From Streptomyces sp. NRRL WC-3742 (GTDB lineage: Bacteria > Actinomycetota > Actinomycetes > Streptomycetales > Streptomycetaceae), in contig NZ_JOCF01000051.1 of assembly GCF_000720635.1 (NCBI RefSeq), forward strand, positions 1 through 60,513: a stretch of 60,513 nt of DNA. Direction: 5' to 3'. Below the pieces are notes generated by a model. The model saw only the letters and a program-made list of their open reading frames with translations. It was not told where the DNA came from and made no database searches. Of the stretch, positions 47,296-55,747 are shown one piece after another (the stretch's first letter is position 1; every line of letters starts with the position of its first letter). The position numbers were made by a program, and so were the translations under genes.

Positions 47296-48507
47296 ATGGC
47301 TCTGCTCGACGCACCCGCCCCGGTCTCCGATCGCCTCCGGTACGACCGGGCCACCGCTCATCTGGACGGCCCGGTGGCCGTCGTCGACCTCGCCGCGTTC
47401 GACGCCAACGCCGCCGACCTGGTGCGCCGGGCGGGCGGGAAGCCGATCCGGGTGGCCAGCAAGTCGCTGCGCTGCCGGGCGCTGCTGGAGCGGGCGCTGG
47501 CGGTGGAGGGCTTCGCCGGGGTGATGAGCTTCACCCTGGACGAGTCGATCTGGCTGGTCCGTACGGGCCTGCGCGACGTGCTGCTCGCCTACCCCTCCGC
47601 CGACCGCGCCGGGTACGCCGAGCTGACCGCCGATCCGGAACTCGCGCGCGAGATCACCGTGGTGCTGGACGACCCCGCCCAGCTGGACCTGATCGACCGG
47701 GCCCGCGCCGGCGACGCGGAGGTGCGGGTCTGCCTGGAACTGGACACCGCCCTGCACCTGCTGGGCGGCCGCGTCCGGGTGGGCGCCCGGCGCTCGCCGC
47801 TGCGCAGCCCGGAGGACGTGGAGGCGTTCGCCGCGCTCGTCCAGCGCCGCCGGGGATTCCGGGTGGTGGGCCTGATGGCGTACGAGGGGCACGTGGCCGG
47901 GGTGGGCGACCGGGTGCCGGGGCGGCCGATGTACTCGCGGGTCATCCGGCTGATGCAGGACAGGGCGCGGGCCGAACTGGCCGCCCGGCGGGCCGAGGTG
48001 GTGCGGCGGCTGCGGCGGGTGGCCGAGCTGGAGTTCGTCAACGGCGGCGGCACCGGCAGCGTGGAGTCCACGGCGGCCGAGCGGGCCGTCACCGAGGTGG
48101 CCGCCGGTTCCGGGCTGTACGTGCCGCGGCTCTTCGACAACTACCGTGCGTTCCAGGGCCGTCCGGCCGCGCTGTTCGGCCAGCCGGTGGTGCGCCGGCC
48201 CGGGGTGGGCGTGGTGACGGTGCTCGGCGGCGGGTACCCGGCCTCGGGCGCGGCCGGGCCGGACCGCTCACCCGTGCCGTACCTGCCCGCGGGCCTGCGC
48301 TACGACCCGATGGAGGGCGCCGGCGAGGTGCAGACCCCGCTGCTGGGCGCGGCGGCGGACGACCTGCTGATCGGCGACCGGGTCTGGTTCCGCCACGCCA
48401 AGGCGGGCGAACTGTGCGAGCGCTTCGGCGAGTTGCACCTGATCGAGGGCGCGGAGGTCGTCCGGACCGTTCCGACGTACCGGGGCGAGGGGCGGACGTT
48501 CCTGTAA
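47296..48507 (+). CDS. PLP type III-fold amino acid deaminase/aldolase
   Basis: The 403-residue protein has the alanine-racemase-like barrel of D-threonine aldolase/D-serine dehydratase relatives. VAVVDLAAFDANAADLVRRAGGKPIRVASKSLRCRALLERAL holds the PLP Lys in RVASKS. The C-terminal beta domain ends with PLLGAAADDLLIGDRVWFRHAKAGELCERF, where the His and Cys are the likely metal site of this family. I chose the ATG at 47296. It stands alone. The reaction (D-threonine-type aldol cleavage or D-amino acid deamination) is not decided. Confidence 0.87.
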   Translation: MALLDAPAPVSDRLRYDRATAHLDGPVAVVDLAAFDANAADLVRRAGGKPIRVASKSLRCRALLERALAVEGFAGVMSFTLDESIWLVRTGLRDVLLAYPSADRAGYAELTADPELAREITVVLDDPAQLDLIDRARAGDAEVRVCLELDTALHLLGGRVRVGARRSPLRSPEDVEAFAALVQRRRGFRVVGLMAYEGHVAGVGDRVPGRPMYSRVIRLMQDRARAELAARRAEVVRRLRRVAELEFVNGGGTGSVESTAAERAVTEVAAGSGLYVPRLFDNYRAFQGRPAALFGQPVVRRPGVGVVTVLGGGYPASGAAGPDRSPVPYLPAGLRYDPMEGAGEVQTPLLGAAADDLLIGDRVWFRHAKAGELCERFGELHLIEGAEVVRTVPTYRGEGRTFL

Positions 48508-48648
48508 CGGGCCGCCGGAGCCACCGCGACCCTTTCGGCAGTCTTAAGCGGGCCCGATGGAACACCTAACCCGGGTGTCCCGTCGGGCCTTTGCGCTGCT
48601 CACGGGCCGACAGGCCGTCAAAAGTCGTCAACGTCGGGCCTATTGCCT

Positions 48649-48664
48649 TCTGGTCCAGACCAAT
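48649..48664 (+). promoter_or_regulatory. dre-type site (DasR / chitinase-promoter element)
   Basis: TCTGGTCCAGACCAAT contains the dyad TGGTCCAGACCA. It differs at one position from the DasR core TGGTCTAGACCA and matches the TGGTCCAGACC repeat known from Streptomyces chitinase promoters. It lies 110 bp upstream of a chitin-type LPMO, the kind of gene DasR represses until GlcNAc-6-P appears. Confidence 0.82.
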
Positions 48665-48773
48665 CCTACGCTTCGGCCGGGAGCCGCGGTCCGGGCCGGC
48701 GGCTTCCGGACGGGCAGGCGTGCCCGCTCTCCCCCACACCAGCCCGGAACGACGGTCGAGGAGTCCTCACCCC

Positions 48774-49694
48774 ATGTCCATCAAGCGAAACGCCCTGTCC
48801 GTCGGCGTGGTCGGCGCCGCGTGCCTCGCGGTGGCGCTCACCACCGCCGGGACCGCCAACGCGCACGGCACGATGACCAACCCGCCCAGCCGCATCGCCT
48901 CCTGCTACGCGGAGGGCCCCGAGCACCCCGTCTCCCAGGTCTGCAAGGACCTCGTCGCCACCAGCGGCACCCAGCCGCTGTACGACTGGAACGAGGTCAA
49001 CATCGCCAACGCCGCCGGCAACCACCAGGCGCTGATCCCGGACGGCCGGCTCTGCTCGGCCAACCGCGACAAGTACGCGGCCCTCGACTGGCCGCGCACC
49101 GACTGGGCCGCCACCGCCGTCAAGCCCGGCGCGTTCACCTTCCAGTTCCGCGCCACCGCCCCTCACCTGGGCACCCAGACCGTCTACATCACCAAGGCGG
49201 GCTACAACCCCACCCAGCCGCTCAAGTGGGCCGACCTCGACCCGACGCCCGTCGCCCAGGTCCAGGTCGACCGCAACACCGTCAACGGGTCCTACTCCTA
49301 CTCGGGCACGCTGCCGCAGCGCACCGGCCGTCAGGTCCTCTACACGATCTGGCAGCGCAGTGACAGCCCGGAGGCGTTCTACAGCTGCTCGGACGTCGAC
49401 TTCGGTGGCGCCGCCACCGTCTCCTCGCTCGCCGCCCCGGCCACCCCGGCCGTCGCCGCCGCGCCCAGCGACGCGCAGATCGCCGCCGACGCCTCCAGGT
49501 CGACGGTCGCCCACCACGGCCACGGCGGGGACCCGGGTGCCCCGGCCGGCCAGCCCGTCCCGACCGCCTCCGCGGCGGTCGGCACCTCGGCCGCCGGCCC
49601 GCTGCTGCTCGCCGGTGCGGGCGCGATCGGCGTCGGCTGGGCCACCATGGTGCTCCGGCGTCGTCGCCTCGAGGCTGTTCGACGCGACGTCTGA
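48774..49694 (+). CDS. Membrane-anchored AA10 lytic polysaccharide monooxygenase
   Basis: This copper enzyme breaks chitin or cellulose chains by oxidation. The 306 residues begin with a signal peptide cut after ANA, leaving His31 as the mature N-terminus (HGTMTNPPSR). His31 and His131 (TAPHLGTQTVYITK) form the copper histidine brace. After the catalytic domain (about 31-210) come an Ala/Pro/Gly linker and a C-terminal hydrophobic helix (about 275-293) followed by RRRRLEAVRR, which should hold it in the membrane. The ATG at 48774 has GAGGAG upstream. Regulation by DasR is suggested by the dre site. Confidence 0.93.
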   Translation: MSIKRNALSVGVVGAACLAVALTTAGTANAHGTMTNPPSRIASCYAEGPEHPVSQVCKDLVATSGTQPLYDWNEVNIANAAGNHQALIPDGRLCSANRDKYAALDWPRTDWAATAVKPGAFTFQFRATAPHLGTQTVYITKAGYNPTQPLKWADLDPTPVAQVQVDRNTVNGSYSYSGTLPQRTGRQVLYTIWQRSDSPEAFYSCSDVDFGGAATVSSLAAPATPAVAAAPSDAQIAADASRSTVAHHGHGGDPGAPAGQPVPTASAAVGTSAAGPLLLAGAGAIGVGWATMVLRRRRLEAVRRDV

Positions 49695-49699
49695 CGCCG

Positions 49700-49739
49700 G
49701 ACGCGGAACCGGACCGGAAACACCCCCGTCCGGTCCGGT
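49700..49739 (+). terminator. LPMO terminator
   Basis: There is a perfect 15-bp stem (49700-49714 with 49725-49739) and a 10-nt loop, 5 bp past the stop. Confidence 0.85.
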
Positions 49740-49763
49740 TCCGTCGGTACCGCCCGCAGACGC

Positions 49764-49813
49764 GACGCGGCGGCCGACCCGGAGGGGGGTTCCTCCGGGC
49801 GGGCCGCCGCGTC
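49764..49813 (-). terminator. Terminator of the DUF2510 gene
   Basis: A two-part hairpin has an outer 12-bp stem (49764-49775 with 49802-49813) and an inner 8-bp stem (49778-49785 with 49792-49799), 32 bp past the DUF2510 stop. Confidence 0.75.
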
Positions 49814-49845
49814 GTCGTGAGTGTGGCTTCTCCGGGCCTGGACGG

Positions 49846-51102
49846 TCAGGTGGTGGTGCCGCCGGTGCCGTTCTGGCCGCCGTTCTGGCCGCCATTCTGG
49901 CCGGGCTTGCCGCCGCCGGGGAGCTGGGGGAGCTTGCCCTTGAAGTCGGTGATGCCCTTGACGATGGTGTCCATCACGGAGACGTCCGGCGCCTTGTCGG
50001 CGATGTCGAAGCCGAAGTGCACCGAGATCAGCGCCTTTCCGTCGCTGGACGGGAAGACCACCGTCTGCACGTAGCCGGAGTTGCCCTTGACCGGGTCGGC
50101 CTTCCAGCGGACGAGCCAGCCGTCCTGGCCGTTGACCGTGACGGACTCGTTCTTCAGCTCCTGGTGGCCCGTGAGGTCGCCGTAGGACTCCTTGGCGGCC
50201 TTCTCGATGTCGGCCTTCGCCGCCGCCCGGGCGTCGCTGCCGCCGCCGTCGATCCGGCCGGTGGTCACGCCGCCGAGGGTGCACTCCTTGGCGGGGTCGT
50301 CGGCGCAGCTGTACGAGCCGACGTACGCCGCGGCGTAGCCCTCGGAGGTGTGGCTGCCCTTCCAGCCGGCGGGGACGGGGACGGAGAGGCGGTTCACCAG
50401 GTCGATCGCGGCGCCGGGCTTGGCCTTGCCGGTGCCGCCGCCGTTGCCGCCGCTTCCGCCACCGCCGTTGCCACCGTTGCCACCACCGCCGTTGCCACCG
50501 CTGCCCCCGTTGGAGCCGTCGCCGTTGGGGCCCTCGGAGCCGTCGCCGAAGCCGGGAATGCCCTTCCCGCCGTCCGGCACGAGCTGCCGGGAGACCCGCT
50601 TCTGGCGGTCGTGGTCGCGGCCGTCCATCGCCAGGTAGGTGATCCCCGAGCCCGCGCCCAGGCCCAGCAGGGCGGCGAGGGCCGTGACCACGACCAGCTT
50701 GGACGGCTTGCGCCGAGGCTTGCGCGGGGCCTCGGCGGGCGCGCCCCAGACGGCGCCGACGGGCGGCGGCTCCGGGTAGCGGACGGTCGGGCCGCTGGAG
50801 AGGATCTCGCCCTCCAGCACCCGGGGCTGCTCCGCCGTGCCGTCCTCGGCGGCCCCGGGAGCCCCGGGAGCCCCGGGAGCCCCGGGAGCCCCGGGAGCCC
50901 CCGCCGCCGGAGGCTCGGGGTGCGCCGGGGCCTCCGGGGCCGGGGTCGGCGCGTCCGAGGGCGCCGGGGGCGGGGTCGGCGCGTCCGAGGGCGCGGGGCG
51001 GGTCGAGGCCGTCCAGCCCTTGCCGTCCCACCAGCGCTGCGGGCGCGGGTCGCCGGTCTCCTTGGGGTCCGGGTACCACCCGGCGGGAATCTGCTCACTC
51101 AC
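49846..51102 (-). CDS. DUF2510 membrane protein with Gly/Asn-rich linker
   Basis: The 418-residue protein starts with a DUF2510 domain (IPAGWYPDPKETGDPRPQRWWDGKGWT). A Pro/Ala linker with GAP repeats (encoded by 9-mers at 50852-50896) follows, then a basic stop and one transmembrane helix (about 135-157). A GNGG/GGSG spacer (about 185-225) leads to an extracytoplasmic domain (about 230-385) resembling secreted lipoprotein folds (PAGWKGSHTSEGYAAAYVGSYSCADDPAKEC, one probable disulfide). It starts at GTG 51100-51102, with no clear Shine-Dalgarno. The function is unknown. Confidence 0.85.
   Translation of the reverse strand: MSEQIPAGWYPDPKETGDPRPQRWWDGKGWTASTRPAPSDAPTPPPAPSDAPTPAPEAPAHPEPPAAGAPGAPGAPGAPGAPGAAEDGTAEQPRVLEGEILSSGPTVRYPEPPPVGAVWGAPAEAPRKPRRKPSKLVVVTALAALLGLGAGSGITYLAMDGRDHDRQKRVSRQLVPDGGKGIPGFGDGSEGPNGDGSNGGSGGNGGGGNGGNGGGGSGGNGGGTGKAKPGAAIDLVNRLSVPVPAGWKGSHTSEGYAAAYVGSYSCADDPAKECTLGGVTTGRIDGGGSDARAAAKADIEKAAKESYGDLTGHQELKNESVTVNGQDGWLVRWKADPVKGNSGYVQTVVFPSSDGKALISVHFGFDIADKAPDVSVMDTIVKGITDFKGKLPQLPGGGKPGQNGGQNGGQNGTGGTTT
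50852..50896. repeat. Five exact 9-bp tandem repeats inside the DUF2510 gene
   Basis: There are five units of GCCCCGGGA, encoding the (GAP)n stretch. It is in frame, so copy number can change without breaking the gene. Confidence 0.85.
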
Positions 51103-51210
51103 AGAAGAGAATCTAAAGCCCGGCGGATAAACGCGAAATCAGCGCGGCGTCGAATTCCGCCGGTTCTCGATGATTTTCCGGTGAGAAGCCGGCGGGAAGG
51201 CCGCCCCCGG

Positions 51211-51999
51211 TCACAGCGGGGTCACGTACGCCCCGGAGATCCCGCCGTCCACCAGGAACTCGCTCGCCGTGATGAACGAGGAGTCGTCGCTCGCCAGGAA
51301 CGCGACCGCCGCGGCGATCTCCTCGGCCCTGGCGAAGCGGCCGAGCGGAATGTGCACCAGCCGACGGGCGGCACGCTCCGGGTCCTTGGCGAACAGTTCG
51401 CGCAGGAGCGGGGTGTCCACGGGCCCCGGGGAGAGCGCGTTGACGCGGATGCCCTCGCGGGCGAACTGCACGCCCAGCTCCCGGGACATGGCCAGCACCC
51501 CGCCCTTGGAGGCGGTGTACGAGATCTGCGAGGTGGCCGCGCCCATGCGGGCCACGAAGCTGGCGGTGTTGATGATCGAGCCGCGCCCGTGGCGGCGCAT
51601 GTACGGCAGGGCCGCCTTGCAGCACAGGAAGACCGAGGTCAGGTTGACCTCCTGCACCTTGCGCCAGGCGTCCAGGCCCGTGGTGAGGATCGAGTCGTCC
51701 TCCGGCGGGGAGATGCCCGCGTTGTTGAAGGCGACATCCACGCTGCCGTACGTCTCGTACGCCTCGTCGAACAGCGCCTCGACCATGTACGGGTCGGTGA
51801 CGTCGGTGTGCACGAACAGCCCGCCGACCTCCTTGGCGGCGGCCCGGCCGCTCTCCTCGTCGAGGTCCGCGCAGACCACCTCCGCGCCCTCCGAGGCGAG
51901 CCGGCGGGCGGCGGCCAGGCCGATCCCGCTGCCCGCGCCCGTCACCACGGCGGTGCGGCCGACCAGTCGGCGGCAGACCGCCTCGTCCTTCTCGCTCAT
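51211..51999 (-). CDS. SDR-family oxidoreductase (amine/alcohol catabolism operon)
   Basis: This is a 262-residue classical SDR: TGAGSGIG cofactor motif, CADLDEES (Asp favours NAD), NNAG, catalytic Ser in NTASFVARM, and Tyr-x3-Lys in ISYTASKGG. It lies 7 bp after the aldehyde dehydrogenase and in the same operon as the GlnA-like ligase. It may oxidise the hydroxyl of a gamma-glutamylated amino alcohol to the aldehyde. It starts at ATG 51999. Confidence 0.9.
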   Translation of the reverse strand: MSEKDEAVCRRLVGRTAVVTGAGSGIGLAAARRLASEGAEVVCADLDEESGRAAAKEVGGLFVHTDVTDPYMVEALFDEAYETYGSVDVAFNNAGISPPEDDSILTTGLDAWRKVQEVNLTSVFLCCKAALPYMRRHGRGSIINTASFVARMGAATSQISYTASKGGVLAMSRELGVQFAREGIRVNALSPGPVDTPLLRELFAKDPERAARRLVHIPLGRFARAEEIAAAVAFLASDDSSFITASEFLVDGGISGAYVTPL

Positions 52000-52006
52000 C
52001 GGGCTG

Positions 52007-53383
52007 TCACTCCTCGGTGTGGATGAAGACGTTCTTGGTCTCGGTGAAGTGGCGCAGCGCGTCCGGCCCCAGTTCGCGGCCCACCCCGGACTCGCCGTAC
52101 CCGCCGAAGGGCGTCCAGTAGCGCACGGAGGCATGGGAGTTGACGGAGAGGTTGCCCGCGCGCACGCCCCTGGCCAGGCGCAGGGCGCGGCCGAGGTCCC
52201 TGGTCCAGATGGAGCCGGAGAGGCCGTAGCGGGTGGCGTTGGCCAGGCGCAGCGCGTCCGCCTCGTCGGTGAAGGGCAGGACGACGGCGACGGGGCCGAA
52301 GATCTCCTCGGTGACGGCGGGCTCGCCCTCGTCCTCGGGGGCGAGGACGGTGGGCGGGTACCAGTAGCCGGGGCCGTCGGGGACCGGTCCCCGCGCCAGG
52401 ACGGGGATGTCGGGGGTGACGTAGGAGGAGACGCGGCGCACCTGGGCGGCGGAGATGAGCGGGCCGAGCTGGGTGGCCGGGTCGGCCGGGTCGCCGGTGC
52501 GCAGGGCCTCGACGGCGGGCAGGAGGTGGGCGAGGAAGTCCTCGTAGACCTCGCGCTGGACGAGGATGCGGCTCCGGGCGCAGCAGTCCTGGCCGCTGTT
52601 GTCGGCGAAGGACATCGGGTCGGCGGCGCGGGGGAGGTCGGCGTCGGCGAAGACGATGCTGGGGCTCTTGCCGCCGAGTTCCAGGGTGACGTGCTTGGCG
52701 CGGGCGGCGCAGCGGGCGGCGACCTCCTTGCCGACGACGGTCGAGCCGGTGAAGACGATCTTGCCGACCCCCGGGTGGTCGACCAGGGCCCGTCCGGTGA
52801 CGGCGCCGGTGCCCGGGACGACCTGGAGGAGGCCCTCGGGCAGGCCCGCGGCGGAGGCGAGTTCGGCCAGGCGCAGGGCGGTGAGCGGGGTGGCCTCGGC
52901 GGGCTTGAGGAGGACGGCGTTGCCGGCGGCGAGGGCGGGGGCGAAGCCCCAGGCGGCGATCGGCATCGGGAAGTTCCAGGGGGCGATCACCCCGACCACG
53001 CCGATCGGCTCGTGGATCGTCACGTCCAGGCCGCCGGAGACCGGGATCTGACGGCCCGTCAGGCGCTCGACTCCCCCGGCGGCGTACTCCAGCAGGTCGC
53101 GGACGTTGCCGGCCTCCCAGCGGGCATTGGCCAGGGTGTGGCCGGCCTCGCTGACCTCCAGGGCCGCCAGTTCGGGGACGTGCACCTCGACCTGGTCGGC
53201 GAACCGGCGCAGCAGGCGGGCCCGTTCGCCGGGGGCCAGCGCCGCCCAGCCCGTCTGGGCCTTGGCGGCGCGCTGCACGGCCTCGGCCAGCTGGTCGGGG
53301 GTGGTGTCCGGGACGACGGCCAGCACCTCGCCGGTGGCGGGGTTGCGGACGGCGCTGCCGGTGCTGCCGGTCGGCTCGCTCAT
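52007..53383 (-). CDS. Aldehyde dehydrogenase (gamma-glutamyl-aldehyde type)
   Basis: This NAD(P)-dependent aldehyde dehydrogenase is 458 residues. It has VIAPWNFPMPIAAWGFAPALAAGNAVLLKPAE, the Glu motif LELGGKSPSIVF and the nucleophile Cys in NSGQDCCARSRI. It lies directly after the GlnA-like gene (4 bp) and before the SDR (7 bp). In the PuuC-type pathway it would oxidise the gamma-glutamyl aldehyde to the acid. It starts at ATG 53383. Confidence 0.94.
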   Translation of the reverse strand: MSEPTGSTGSAVRNPATGEVLAVVPDTTPDQLAEAVQRAAKAQTGWAALAPGERARLLRRFADQVEVHVPELAALEVSEAGHTLANARWEAGNVRDLLEYAAGGVERLTGRQIPVSGGLDVTIHEPIGVVGVIAPWNFPMPIAAWGFAPALAAGNAVLLKPAEATPLTALRLAELASAAGLPEGLLQVVPGTGAVTGRALVDHPGVGKIVFTGSTVVGKEVAARCAARAKHVTLELGGKSPSIVFADADLPRAADPMSFADNSGQDCCARSRILVQREVYEDFLAHLLPAVEALRTGDPADPATQLGPLISAAQVRRVSSYVTPDIPVLARGPVPDGPGYWYPPTVLAPEDEGEPAVTEEIFGPVAVVLPFTDEADALRLANATRYGLSGSIWTRDLGRALRLARGVRAGNLSVNSHASVRYWTPFGGYGESGVGRELGPDALRHFTETKNVFIHTEE

Positions 53384-53387
53384 GCCC

Positions 53388-54773
53388 TCACATCCGTTCG
53401 AAGGATCGGTAGCGCTCCCAGTCGGTCACCGTGCCGTCGTAGGCGGACTGTTCGACCCGGGCCATGTTCAGGTAGTGCTCGACCACGTCGTCGCCGAACG
53501 CCTCCCGGGCGAGCTCGCTCTCCGCCCACAGCGCGGACGCCTCGCGCAGCGAGCCGGGCACCCGGGCGTACTCGTCCACCGCGTAGGCGTTGCCCAGGCA
53601 GGGCGCGGGCAGGTCCAGCTTGCGCTGCAGGCCGTGCAGGCCCGCGGCGACCATCCCGGCCACGGCCAGGTACGGGTTGACGTCGCCGCCGGGCACCCGG
53701 TTCTCCATCCGCAGGCCCGGGCCGTGGCCGACCACCCGGTAGGCGCAGGTGCGGTTGTCGCGGCCCCAGGCGACGGCCGTCGGGGCGAAGGAGCCGGGGC
53801 GGTAGCGCTTGTAGGAGTTGATGTTCGGCGCGTACAGCAGGCTGAACTCCCGCAGGGCGACGAGCTGTCCGGCGAGGAAGTGCCGCATGGTGTCGGTCAT
53901 CCGGCCGTCGCGGTCGGCGAAGGCGGGCGCGCCGACGGCGTCGCGCAGCGAGAGGTGGATGTGGCAGCTGTTGCCCTCGCGCTCGTCGTACTTGGCCATG
54001 AAGGTGAGGGCGCAGCCGAGTTGGGCGGCGATCTCCTTGGCGCCGGTCTTGTAGACGCTGTGCTGGTCGCAGGTGGTGAGCGCGTCGGCGTAGCGGAAGG
54101 CGATCTCGTGCTGGCCGAGGTTGCACTCGCCCTTGGCGGACTCGACGACCAGCCCGGCGCCGGCCATGTCGTTGCGGATGCGGGAGAGCAGCGGCTCGAT
54201 GCGGGCGGTGCCGAGCATCGAGTAGTCGACGTTGTAGAGGTTCGCCGGGGTCAGGCCGCGGTAGCCGCCCAGCCAGGCGGACTCGTAGGTGTCGCGGAAG
54301 ACCAGGAACTCCAGCTCGGTGCCGACGTCCGCCGCGAGGCCGTGCTCGGCGAGGCGGGCGATCTGGCGGCGCAGCAGCTGGCGCGGGGCCGCGTCCACCG
54401 GGTGGCCGCCGTGGCGGGCCAGGTCGGCGGTGACCTGGGCGGTGCCCGGCTGCCAAGGGGTCAGCCGCAGGGTGGCGAGGTCCGGGCGCATCGCGAAGTC
54501 GCCGTAGCCGGTGGCCCAGGAGGAGAAGGCGTAGCCGTCCACGGTGTTGAGGTCCACGTCCACCGCGAGCAGGTAGTCGCAGGCTTCGGCGCCGTTGACG
54601 AGGACCTCGTCGAGGAAGAACCGGGCGGCGAAGCGCTTGCCCTGCAGGCGGCCCTGCATGTCGGTGAAGGCCAGCGCGACCGTGTGCACCTCGCCGGCGT
54701 CCACCAGGGTGCGCAACTCGTCCACGGTCAGAGGCGCGCGGGGCCGGGCGGCCGCGGCGGCGGGTTCGGACAT
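53388..54773 (-). CDS. glnA4: GlnA4-like gamma-glutamyl-amine (ethanolamide) synthetase
   Basis: The 461-residue enzyme has the glutamine-synthetase fold: the beta-grasp N-domain (about 20-115; ALAFTDMQGRLQGKRF) and the catalytic barrel with GTELEFLVF, AKGECNLGQHEIAFRY, GNSCHIHLSL, NINSYKRYRPGSFAP and ENRVPGGDVNPYLA. The set with ALDH, SDR and a PuuD-like hydrolase, and its similarity in context to S. coelicolor SCO1613 (GlnA4, recalled as gamma-glutamylethanolamide synthetase), suggest it ligates glutamate to ethanolamine or another amine. The ammonia-binding loop of true GlnA is not retained as far as I can judge. I chose the ATG at 54773, with GAGGA upstream. Confidence 0.85.
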   Translation of the reverse strand: MSEPAAAAARPRAPLTVDELRTLVDAGEVHTVALAFTDMQGRLQGKRFAARFFLDEVLVNGAEACDYLLAVDVDLNTVDGYAFSSWATGYGDFAMRPDLATLRLTPWQPGTAQVTADLARHGGHPVDAAPRQLLRRQIARLAEHGLAADVGTELEFLVFRDTYESAWLGGYRGLTPANLYNVDYSMLGTARIEPLLSRIRNDMAGAGLVVESAKGECNLGQHEIAFRYADALTTCDQHSVYKTGAKEIAAQLGCALTFMAKYDEREGNSCHIHLSLRDAVGAPAFADRDGRMTDTMRHFLAGQLVALREFSLLYAPNINSYKRYRPGSFAPTAVAWGRDNRTCAYRVVGHGPGLRMENRVPGGDVNPYLAVAGMVAAGLHGLQRKLDLPAPCLGNAYAVDEYARVPGSLREASALWAESELAREAFGDDVVEHYLNMARVEQSAYDGTVTDWERYRSFERM

Positions 54774-54940
54774 GGCGGGACCATCCTCATCGATCACTCT
54801 TCGAGATCAAGCGGTCACACGGAACCGTACGGCCTGGGGCTCTCGGGGCGGAAGAGGGCGGACGGGTGTGGCGCGCTTTCGGGTTCCCGGCCGGACGGCG
54901 GCCGCGTGGCGGACGGGGGTCCGGGGGTCGCGGGTGCAGA

Positions 54941-55663
54941 ATGCGCGCCATGGATCGCAGGCCATTGATCGGCGTCAGCACCTACCTGGTGGACGCGAGT
55001 TGGAGCAACTGGCGGGCGCGGCGGGTCGCCCTCGTGCCCGAGCGGTACACCGCGTACGTACGGGACTCGGGCGGGACCGCCGTGCTGCTGCCGCCCGACG
55101 CGTCGGAACGGGCGCCCGAGGTGCTCGCGCGGCTCGACGCGCTGGTGATCGCGGGCGGGCCGGACATCGACCCCGCGTACTACGGCGAGGAGCCGCACCC
55201 GGCCACCGAGGTGGACTCCCCCGAGCGGGACCGGTGGGAGGTCGCGCTGCTGCGGGCGGCGTTGGCGTCGGGGATGCCGCTGCTGGGGATCTGCCGGGGG
55301 ATGCAGGTGCTCAACGTGGTCTGCGGCGGGACGCTGGTGCAGCACCTGCCCGATGTGGTGGGCGTGGACGTGCACACGGGCTCGCCGGGGAAGTACGGGA
55401 CGCACCTGGTGCGGCCGGTGCCGGGAACGCTGCTCGGGGGGCTGCTGCCGGAGAGCGAGGTGGAGGTGCCGACGTACCACCACCAGGCGGTGGGGCGGGT
55501 CGGCGAGGGCCTGCGGGTGTCGGCGCACGCGCCGGACGGGACGGTGGAGGCGATCGAGGGGCCGGGGTTCACCCTGGGCGTGCAGTGGCACCCGGAGCAG
55601 GGGGACGACCTGCGGGTGATGCAGGCGTTGGTGCGGGCCGCCACTGCGGTGACGGTGGGGTGA
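54941..55663 (+). CDS. PuuD-like class-I glutamine amidotransferase (gamma-glutamyl hydrolase)
   Basis: The 240-residue protein is of the gamma-glutamyl-GABA hydrolase family. It has nucleophile Cys in LLGICRGMQVLNVVCGG, His and Glu in LGVQWHPEQ, and the family-specific VIAGGPDIDPAYYGEE and PTYHHQAV. It is divergent from the GlnA4-like gene by 167 bp and would release glutamate from the oxidised gamma-glutamyl compound. The start is ATG 54941 or ATG 54950. Neither has a strong Shine-Dalgarno. Confidence 0.9.
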   Translation: MRAMDRRPLIGVSTYLVDASWSNWRARRVALVPERYTAYVRDSGGTAVLLPPDASERAPEVLARLDALVIAGGPDIDPAYYGEEPHPATEVDSPERDRWEVALLRAALASGMPLLGICRGMQVLNVVCGGTLVQHLPDVVGVDVHTGSPGKYGTHLVRPVPGTLLGGLLPESEVEVPTYHHQAVGRVGEGLRVSAHAPDGTVEAIEGPGFTLGVQWHPEQGDDLRVMQALVRAATAVTVG

Positions 55664-55673
55664 ACTGACCGTC

Positions 55674-55740
55674 GGGGAACGGGAGTCGGTTCGGGAGCCC
55701 CCGTTCCCCGTGCCCCCGCGCCCCTGGGGCACGGGGGCAC
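55674..55740. terminator. Two hairpins between convergent genes
   Basis: The first has a 10-bp stem (55674-55683 with 55700-55709). The second has a 9-bp outer stem (55710-55718 with 55732-55740) and an inner GCCCC/GGGGC. They lie between the hydrolase stop (plus) and the SGNH-hydrolase stop (minus). Confidence 0.75.
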
Positions 55741-55747
55741 GGGGGCG

